The notes under the pieces were generated by a model. That model did not search any database. It worked only from the letters and a program-made list of their open reading frames with translations, and was not told the DNA's origin. This document shows, piece after piece, positions 59,149 through 64,000 of a DNA stretch of 64,000 bases (positions are counted from its first letter, which is position 1; each line of letters starts with the position of its first letter). The stretch is from the NCBI GenBank assembly GCA_018716295.1, contig DVKC01000041.1, forward strand, positions 1 through 64,000. The letters run 5' to 3'. This DNA is from Candidatus Avimuribaculum pullicola. GTDB lineage: Bacteria > Bacteroidota > Bacteroidia > Bacteroidales > Muribaculaceae. The translations under genes and the position numbers were made by a program.

Positions 59149-59860
59149 TGCTCACCAATTTTCTGATTATTTTTTTGAAGTCGTTATATGCATCATCGGG
59201 AGTGTATCCCTTTGCGCTTTTAATGTCGGCTTGCATGATGGTGTCGATTATCTCGGTGTTGCTTTCATCGCTGCCATCGTCATTGGCAACCTGTTCTTCG
59301 CGGCGAGTGGTGTCTTCTACTACGCCACGGCTATTGAACACTGGCAAATCTTCTTCGGTGGTGAAACGAAGTGCAACAAAGTCGTCGGGAATCATTTCGC
59401 CGTTATCGACATACCAGTCGATGTCTTCGTATTCGCCATGCTGATCGACGTGATACATGGTGATGCGCATCTTCGGGTCGCAGTTTACCAATGCCGATAT
59501 TGCACCGTAACGCCTCCCTTTGGCAAATAGCAAATTGGTTTCGTCGTCGGTTGATGAAAACACGTCCATACTGCCAGGGTGCCGATGCCACAATCCCAAC
59601 ACTTGCATGCTGAGTCTGCCCTCGTATTGTGTGGCGACTACATTTTGCAGGTAATTGACAAATTCGGCATCATATTCAAAGTAGGCCTGGCGGTGTATGG
59701 TGTGGTAGCCAGGCGGGATGTTTTCAATTACGACCCACACGCCATTGTCGAGGATATACCCGATGAGTATTCCACCTGTTTCGATGGGATGCTTGTCGAT
59801 TGTTTCAGTCACAATGGCATTGAAAGCCCGTTGTGTGAACACTACGTAGGGTTTGTCCAT
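59135..59860 (-). CDS. JAMM/MPN+ metallopeptidase (Mov34/PAD-1 type, deubiquitinase-like)
   Basis: A 241-residue protein with a complete JAMM site: E27 in HPIETGGILIG, H92 and H94 in GLWHRHPG, S102 and D105 in VFSSTDD (HxH-x7-S-x2-D). The C-terminal ~90 residues are acidic (EEDLPVFNSRG, DDGSDESNTEIID) and then helical. In ubiquitin-like systems this enzyme cuts isopeptide bonds or trims the ubiquitin-like precursor. It lies 7 nt after the E2-like gene and overlaps the E1-like gene by 14 nt. Confidence 0.93.
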   Translation of the reverse strand: MDKPYVVFTQRAFNAIVTETIDKHPIETGGILIGYILDNGVWVVIENIPPGYHTIHRQAYFEYDAEFVNYLQNVVATQYEGRLSMQVLGLWHRHPGSMDVFSSTDDETNLLFAKGRRYGAISALVNCDPKMRITMYHVDQHGEYEDIDWYVDNGEMIPDDFVALRFTTEEDLPVFNSRGVVEDTTRREEQVANDDGSDESNTEIIDTIMQADIKSAKGYTPDDAYNDFKKIIRKLVSNGNI

Positions 59861-59867
59861 AGCTGTG

Positions 59868-60653
59868 TCAAATTCCGTCGGGTCGGTTGAAGTCGGCTTC
59901 GCTCAGTTCCCCTATCATCACTAATTCCAGAGCAGTGAGCCACTTGACGGCTAAGGCCAGTGTGGTGACAGCGGTCGAATAGGAATGGGCAGTATTGGTG
60001 AGGTCTTCGGCACGGGTGGTGCAGAGGAATTTCCCTCCTTCACCATCGTTTATCAGGTGGTGTGGATAGTATCCCAGCGCGTCGTGTACATCTTCCACGG
60101 TCGGTTGCCGCAGGTACACCCTTACAGTTCCGCCCATGACTGGGGTAGGGTAGTTGGGTGGGTATATTGCCAGCAATTCCCATTCCATGTCTTCCATGAA
60201 GCCAGGTTTTACTGTCCCAATCCAGCACATGCTGCCGTCTTCCAGTTTATAGAGTTCAAAATTTTTGAAAGGAGATTGGCGCATGAGGTCGATTTCGTCG
60301 TCGAGCATTTGAGGGTCGCGCTCATACCATTGAGCAGCCAGCTTGCCAGGTTGCGTGGTCAATTCTGTGCGTTCTTTCCCAGTAGTGTCGCCTTTGTCGC
60401 CCAATTGCACGGGACGTCCTTCCACCAAGTCCTTGGCTACCTTTTTTGCCGACTTGATTTTTGTTGGGTCTAATGCCAGTTTGCCAGGTTGTGTGGTCAA
60501 TTTAGTGCGTTCTTTTCCAGTGGTGTCACCATTGTCGCCCAATTGCACAGGTCGTCCTTCCACTAAGTCCTTGGCCACTTTTTTTGCCGATTTCAGTTTT
60601 GTGGGGTCCAAAGCCAAACGTCCGCTTGGGACCACGAGGAGATTTTTGTTCAT
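59868..60653 (-). CDS. E2-like (UBC-fold) protein with two N-terminal 46-residue repeats
   Basis: A 261-residue protein. Residues 11-56 and 57-102 are tandem repeats (start G-R/K-LALDPTK, then a Lys-rich helix and LVEGRPVQLGD, end ERT-x-LTTQP), and GKLA begins a third copy at 103. Residues about 108-250 look like a ubiquitin-conjugating fold: SMCWIGTVKPGF, ELLAIYPPNYPTPV (compare the FPxxYP segment of E2s), VRVYLRQP, then YPHHLINDGEGGKFLC, which mimics HPN-x-GxIC with probable catalytic Cys211. It heads an operon with JAMM and E1-like enzymes. The E2 call rests on motif pattern plus context. Confidence 0.72.
   Translation of the reverse strand: MNKNLLVVPSGRLALDPTKLKSAKKVAKDLVEGRPVQLGDNGDTTGKERTKLTTQPGKLALDPTKIKSAKKVAKDLVEGRPVQLGDKGDTTGKERTELTTQPGKLAAQWYERDPQMLDDEIDLMRQSPFKNFELYKLEDGSMCWIGTVKPGFMEDMEWELLAIYPPNYPTPVMGGTVRVYLRQPTVEDVHDALGYYPHHLINDGEGGKFLCTTRAEDLTNTAHSYSTAVTTLALAVKWLTALELVMIGELSEADFNRPDGI
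60348..60623 (-). repeat. Two tandem 138-bp direct repeats inside the E2-like gene
   Basis: The units 60623-60486 and 60485-60348 encode 46 residues each and differ at only a few amino acids (such as Leu/Ile, Asn/Lys and Lys/Glu). Synonymous changes are scattered along the unit. The spacing is in frame, so unit number could change without loss of the downstream E2-like domain. Confidence 0.9.
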
Positions 60654-60784
60654 AATAGTTTAGTTTTAATGGCAGGTTCTTTTAATGGTGTTTAGCTTGA
60701 CGAAGTCGGCAGAACCTATTATCCAATCTTCTACAATAATAAACTCTCTATATTGTTAGTTGTTGCTAAGTGCATTCGATAATG

Positions 60785-60816
60785 CAAATATAAGTATTTA
60801 TTTGTTCATTGGCAAC
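60785..60816 (-). promoter_or_regulatory. Promoter of the E2-JAMM-E1 operon: GTTG-N20-TATATTTG
   Basis: On the minus strand: GTTG at 60816-60813, a 20-bp spacer, and the full -7 match TATATTTG at 60792-60785. The leader to the ATG at 60653 is about 125 nt and includes the inverted pair AGGTTCT/AGAACCT (60674-60680 and 60711-60717). There is no reading frame for a ubiquitin-like protein within it. Confidence 0.65.
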
Positions 60817-60881
60817 ATTGCAGCCATTAGTGTAAAATGATGTTCATAGCCAATCGTGATGAATTTTAATGGATTCGTTTG

Positions 60882-61289
60882 CTAAGAATTTTTGGGGCTG
60901 CTCGGACGTTGCTTTTTGCTGTAAGCATTTTGTGCTTCAGATACAGCGGCAAGATTGGTTGAGGAAGTTTCCACATCATTAAATGAATATGGAACAGGAA
61001 TATTGATAAGTTCAAGCCCTAACGATTCTTGCAAGGCAGATATTGTTTCCAAAGTCAAATTTTCTTGCCCTTTAAGCAATTTGGCAATATATGAAGGAGA
61101 AACGCCTATGCTATTGGCCAACTCTTTCTGTGTCATGCCTTTTTGATGTAAGCAGAAACGTATGGACAGTGCTATGTTTTGTGAAAGGCGCAGCCATTTT
61201 CGGTTGCGTTTCCTGTATTCCTCGGCTTGTATGTCTTCCATTGGCCGGTCTTTGGCAATGGCTTTTAGCTTTTCAATATTGAAATTCAT
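60882..61289 (-). CDS. XRE-type HTH protein, probable antitoxin
   Basis: A 135-residue protein. After a 35-residue N-terminal arm (IEKLKAIAKDRPMEDIQAEEYRKRNRKWLRLSQ) comes a Cro/C1-type HTH (IRFCLHQKGMTQKELANSIGVSPSYIAKLLKGQENLTLETISALQESLG), followed by a Ser/Asn-rich tail. This layout is that of the antitoxin in HigBA-like pairs where the toxin gene comes first. A decayed toxin-like frame lies directly upstream (61468-61311), so it appears to be a solitary antitoxin. It may also regulate the E2-JAMM-E1 operon downstream, but that is speculation. Confidence 0.85.
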   Translation of the reverse strand: MNFNIEKLKAIAKDRPMEDIQAEEYRKRNRKWLRLSQNIALSIRFCLHQKGMTQKELANSIGVSPSYIAKLLKGQENLTLETISALQESLGLELINIPVPYSFNDVETSSTNLAAVSEAQNAYSKKQRPSSPKNS

Positions 61290-61310
61290 ATTTATGTGTT
61301 TTGAGTGAGG

Positions 61311-61468
61311 TTATATATCTTCCTCATCGATTATTCCGTTGATTCTCAACCAGGCTCTGCATATTCGATATCATTCCATTCATATAGAAGACGGTCATAT
61401 TCATTTTTGTCATGTCCGTCATATTGAATGCTATAAATATATGGAGGGAATATTTTGATTATTTCCAC
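61311..61468 (-). pseudogene. Decayed toxin gene (HigB/RelE-like N-terminus) upstream of the antitoxin
   Basis: A GTG at 61468 opens VEIIKIFPPYIYSIQYDGHD, continuing NEYDRLLYEWNDIEYAEPG, then a stop at 61348-61346. In the +1 frame the sequence continues AWLRINGIIDEEDI to a stop at 61313-61311. The first part resembles the N-terminus of toxins found with XRE antitoxins in Bacteroidota, which have about 100 residues; both a frameshift and truncation are needed to explain it. The remnant still has a -7 box and lies 22 bp before the antitoxin start. Confidence 0.6.
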
Positions 61469-61489
61469 GACCGAGATTTATTAATACTG

Positions 61490-61524
61490 CAAATATAATA
61501 CTTTGTGTTTAATTATAATACAAA
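61490..61524 (-). promoter_or_regulatory. Toxin-antitoxin promoter with inverted repeat
   Basis: On the minus strand TATATTTG (61497-61490) is a full -7 match, 22 bp before the toxin-remnant GTG. TTTGT-N13-ACAAA (61502-61524) is an inverted repeat covering the -33 region and may be the antitoxin operator. A small hairpin (AAATCAAC/GTTGATTT, 61534-61555) lies beyond it. Confidence 0.5.
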
Positions 61525-61643
61525 ATACGCAAAAAATCAACTTATGGGTTGATTTTTATTGTTATTGCATAATAAGAGCGTCTGTTTGTTCACTTTATGC
61601 CGCTCCTTGGAGTTTGTGGCTTGGGGATATTGTGTAAAAGTAG

Positions 61644-61651
61644 TATTTTTG
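61644..61651 (+). promoter_or_regulatory. -7 box TATTTTTG of the CCA-transferase/alkyltransferase fusion gene
   Basis: A full TAnnTTTG match with TTGG at 61621-61624 as a -33 candidate (19-bp spacer). It lies inside the frame that would begin at 61559, so the ATG at 61712 is the start. Confidence 0.65.
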
Positions 61652-61711
61652 TGTGAATTTGGGTGGCGCATGTGGTTTTGCTTGGCATGTGCCAGCGTGA
61701 AAATAATCAAG

Positions 61712-63646
61712 ATGGGAAATAAAGAAGAATTGAAATATGACAAGGGGCTTGTCTTGGAGCATCTCAAAGCCCCTGCTTTTGGAATTGTAGGCGAGGTTGC
61801 CGACGAGATGGGGCGTGAGTGTTATGTAGTTGGAGGGTATGTGCGTGACATATTCCTTGGTCGAGTATCCAAGGACATAGATTTCGTGACAGTAGGCAGT
61901 GGTATCGAAGTGGCCGAGAAAGTCCAGCAACGGCTTGGGCGGAAGGCATCGTTGGCTGTTTTCCGTAACTTTGGCACGGCGCAAGTGAAATGGCAGGGCG
62001 GTGAGCTTGAGTTTGTCGGGGCACGTCGCGAATCATACACCCGCGACAGCCGCAATCCTATTGTGGAAGATGGGACGCTTGACGATGACCAACGCCGCCG
62101 CGACTTTACAATCAATGCTATGGCTGTGTGTGTCAATCGTGGACGTTTCGGCGAGTTGCTCGACCCATTTGGTGGAATTGACGACTTGAACGCAGGTATT
62201 ATACGTACACCACTCGACCCCGACATAACTTTCTCGGACGACCCGTTGCGCATGATGAGGGCCATCAGGTTTGCCACGCAACTCGGTTTTGAGATATATC
62301 CCGATACATTTGCCGCTATTGAGCGAAATCGCGAACGAATAGGCATAATTTCACATGAACGCATTGCCGATGAATTGATGAAGATTATGAAGTCGGGCAC
62401 ACCGTCGCGAGGTTTCATGCTGCTCGACCGATGCCGCTTGCTCGAAATTATTTTCCCTGAATTGGCCGCGTTGAAAGGCGTGGAAACGATGAACGGGCGT
62501 GGGCATAAAGATAATTTCTTGCACACGATGCAGGTGCTTGACAACGTGGCTGCAAGCAGCGACAATGTGTGGTTGCGGTGGGCTGCGCTTTTGCACGATA
62601 TTGCCAAACCTGCCACAAAACGTTATGATGAAAAACTCGGCTGGACGTTCCATAACCATAATTTCATAGGCGAAAAGATGGTGCCGCGTATATTCAAGCG
62701 CATGCGTTTGCCTATGAACGAAAAAATGAAATATGTGGCCAAACTTGTGGGGTTGCACATGCGCCCGATAGCATTGGTCGAGGAGGTTGTCACAGACTCG
62801 GCAGTAAGACGACTGTTGTTTGATGCCGGTGATGATATCGATGACCTTATGACATTGTGTGCTGCCGACATCACATCGAAAAATCGAGAAAAAGTGCGCC
62901 GTTTCAAGGAAAATTACGACCTCGTGCGGCGTAAGTTGGTGGAATTGGAGGAGAAAGACCGCATACGCAATTTCCAGCCGCCAGTTACTGGTGAAGAGAT
63001 AATGACAACATTCGGCTTGAAGCCATGTAGCGAGGTGGGCAAGATTAAAGAAGCTATAAAGAATGCCATACTTGATGGCAAGGTGGCAAACGACCATGCG
63101 GCTGCACATCAGTTTATGCTTGCCGTGGCTGTAGAAATGGGTTTGCGGCCTGTGGCGGTCGAGTCTTCGGTGCAGGGTGAAGCCCGTGAAGTGTATCATT
63201 CTCCGATTGGCGATATGCTGCTTGTGTCGGATGGTAAGGGGCTGGCTGAATGTCGATTTGTTGATGAAGTGGATATGGAGGCAAATGCTGCAAAGGGGAA
63301 TGCCATTACCAACTTGGCTGCCAAACAGCTTGCCGAGTACTTTGCTGGTACGCGGCGCGATTTCACTGTGCCACTCTCGATGCATGGTACTGACTTCCAG
63401 CAACAAGTGTGGCAACAATTGACAAAAATACCATACGGGACTTATATGACTTATGCACAAGTTGCTGCCGCTATAGGCAATCCGCAGGCAACTCGTGCCG
63501 TAGGGAACGCCAATGGTCGAAATCCTGTGGTTGTGATTGTACCGTGCCACCGCGTGCTTGCATCGGGTGGTCGTCTTGGTGGATATTCGGCAGGACTTGA
63601 ACGCAAAGAATATTTGCTGAAGTTGGAATCAATAGCAGTGAAATAG
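61712..63646 (+). CDS. CCA tRNA nucleotidyltransferase fused to O6-alkylguanine-DNA alkyltransferase
   Basis: A 644-residue two-part protein without an internal stop. Residues 1-480 form a bacterial CCA-adding enzyme: head domain CYVVGGYVRDIFLG and catalytic DID (D55/D57), RRRDFTINAMAV, DDPLRMMRAIRFATQLGF, then an HD-like domain (WAALLHDIAKPATK) as in Bacteroidota. Residues about 493-644 form an MGMT/Ogt domain: VYHSPIGDMLLVSDGKGL, FQQQVWQQLTKIPYGTYMTYAQVAAAIG, the active-site IVPCHRV (Cys612) and GGRLGGYSAGLERKEYLL. The first part matures tRNA 3' ends; the second repairs alkylated guanine. The start follows a -7 box at 61644. Confidence 0.93.
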   Translation: MGNKEELKYDKGLVLEHLKAPAFGIVGEVADEMGRECYVVGGYVRDIFLGRVSKDIDFVTVGSGIEVAEKVQQRLGRKASLAVFRNFGTAQVKWQGGELEFVGARRESYTRDSRNPIVEDGTLDDDQRRRDFTINAMAVCVNRGRFGELLDPFGGIDDLNAGIIRTPLDPDITFSDDPLRMMRAIRFATQLGFEIYPDTFAAIERNRERIGIISHERIADELMKIMKSGTPSRGFMLLDRCRLLEIIFPELAALKGVETMNGRGHKDNFLHTMQVLDNVAASSDNVWLRWAALLHDIAKPATKRYDEKLGWTFHNHNFIGEKMVPRIFKRMRLPMNEKMKYVAKLVGLHMRPIALVEEVVTDSAVRRLLFDAGDDIDDLMTLCAADITSKNREKVRRFKENYDLVRRKLVELEEKDRIRNFQPPVTGEEIMTTFGLKPCSEVGKIKEAIKNAILDGKVANDHAAAHQFMLAVAVEMGLRPVAVESSVQGEAREVYHSPIGDMLLVSDGKGLAECRFVDEVDMEANAAKGNAITNLAAKQLAEYFAGTRRDFTVPLSMHGTDFQQQVWQQLTKIPYGTYMTYAQVAAAIGNPQATRAVGNANGRNPVVVIVPCHRVLASGGRLGGYSAGLERKEYLLKLESIAVK

Positions 63647-63670
63647 GCACTGCCGATGAATATGCAAATA

Positions 63671-63707
63671 AGCGGGGCTGCACATGCTTGAAATGTGCAG
63701 CCCCGCT
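63671..63707. terminator. Strong hairpin terminator between convergent genes
   Basis: AGCGGGGCTGCACAT (63671-63685) pairs perfectly with ATGTGCAGCCCCGCT (63693-63707) around a 7-nt loop. It serves the fusion gene on the plus strand and the LruC-like gene on the minus strand. Confidence 0.85.
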
Positions 63708-63733
63708 TGTGTTGGGTTATTTGTGTGATTGGT

Positions 63734-64000
63734 TTATTTTACTACATAGTCGCTTGAAGCAGGTGTGCGATACCAATCGTTGTCTTGGGCGTGGTCGGCA
63801 GCCCAAGTGGCAAATTGTGTGTATGCCACGTTGATGCTTGTGCGTTCGGTTGGCCACAGCCAATTGTTGCCATCAATGCAAATCATTTGCGGTGCGCTGC
63901 CAGCTTCGGGGGCTGCGATGGTGGCTTGTCCATCGTTGCCGTCAACGACAATCGTAAATCCGCCCATGTCGGTCGATGCCATGCTGAAATCTGCACCGAC
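63734..64000 (-). CDS. C-terminal end of a LruC domain-like protein (partial)
   Basis: The frame enters at base 64000 and ends at 63734; 88 residues are visible, starting VGADFSMASTDMGGFTIVVD. The end MICIDGNNWLWPTERTSINVAYTQFATWAADHAQDNDWYR matches the C-terminal pattern of LruC domain proteins (W-x-W/P-x-E, then I-x-x-AY-x-x-F-x-x-WA and a final WY). These are secreted or surface proteins of Bacteroidota with unclear function. The N-terminus lies outside the window, and the Met at 63982 is internal. Confidence 0.6.
   Translation of the reverse strand, partial: VGADFSMASTDMGGFTIVVDGNDGQATIAAPEAGSAPQMICIDGNNWLWPTERTSINVAYTQFATWAADHAQDNDWYRTPASSDYVVK

Noticed and set aside
61559-61711. Longer N-terminus of the CCA-transferase/MGMT fusion
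   Set aside because: The extension is Cys/Phe/Trp-rich, contains the -7 box at 61644-61651, and the family N-terminus fits the ATG at 61712.
63177-63646. Alkyltransferase domain considered as a separate gene
   Set aside because: There is no stop between it and the CCA-transferase part and no promoter or start signal at the junction, so a fusion is the simpler reading.

Overview
The window looks like a chromosomal segment of a gut-type Bacteroidales bacterium (Bacteroidota; the gene content would fit Muribaculaceae, Bacteroidaceae or Prevotellaceae, and I cannot choose between them). The evidence is a SusC/SusD pair, a TonB-dependent receptor, many lipoproteins, a PorZ-like protein with a type IX secretion C-terminal domain, menD, an AGE-type epimerase, a Ser-type sulfatase, and promoters of the Bacteroidota form TTTG-N19/20-TAnnTTTG placed 20-40 nt before start codons. 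Several start codons were moved downstream because such a -7 box lies inside the longer reading frame. No rRNA or tRNA gene was recognised.

Layout. 1-8.2 kb: a DUF4143 AAA ATPase behind four 23-bp tandem repeats, an AI-2E family permease, a HAD phosphatase-aroB pair, a GH35 beta-galactosidase and an Rpn family nuclease. 8.4-15.3 kb: a TonB receptor, beta-helix lipoprotein and secreted acid-phosphatase-like protein that look like one uptake locus, then a YbdG-like MscS channel overlapping a GNAT gene. 15.3-16.3 kb has no protein gene but holds a 180-bp palindromic MITE-like element and a structured, promoter- and terminator-bounded RNA candidate. 16.3-24.0 kb is one co-directional set of seven secreted or outer-membrane proteins. 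Its last five genes are AT-rich and include a secreted caspase-like protease, two proteins sharing a domain, and a WG-repeat protein. 24.1-25.5 kb is an ECF sigma operon.

25.6-41.9 kb is a polysaccharide/glycoconjugate utilisation locus: a divergent ROK repressor, a Tat-exported DUF4434 protein, an MFS sugar porter, an AGE epimerase, SusC, SusD, a SusE/F-position lipoprotein, and two GHL10-like lipoproteins around a calcineurin-type phosphoesterase. An inverted repeat next to its promoter is the likely ROK operator. 42-47 kb (minus strand) holds a ferredoxin, an xpt gene broken by a 4-nt slip, menD and the PorZ-like gene. 47.5-51 kb carries a glycosyltransferase, a periplasmic-sensor histidine kinase and an ACT protein. 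52-52.9 kb has a second large palindromic element, then rpsU with a long leader.

53-64 kb: an unexplained minus-strand promoter, an SDR, a DUF6048 protein, a sulfatase, and a tight operon encoding an E2-like protein with two 46-residue N-terminal repeats, a JAMM peptidase, a ThiF/E1-like enzyme and a small multi-TM protein. This is a ubiquitin-like conjugation system with no separate ubiquitin-like gene seen, and I consider it the most interesting locus here. It is followed by an XRE antitoxin with a decayed toxin gene, and by a CCA-adding tRNA nucleotidyltransferase fused in frame to an O6-alkylguanine-DNA alkyltransferase. The window ends in the C-terminus of a LruC-like protein.
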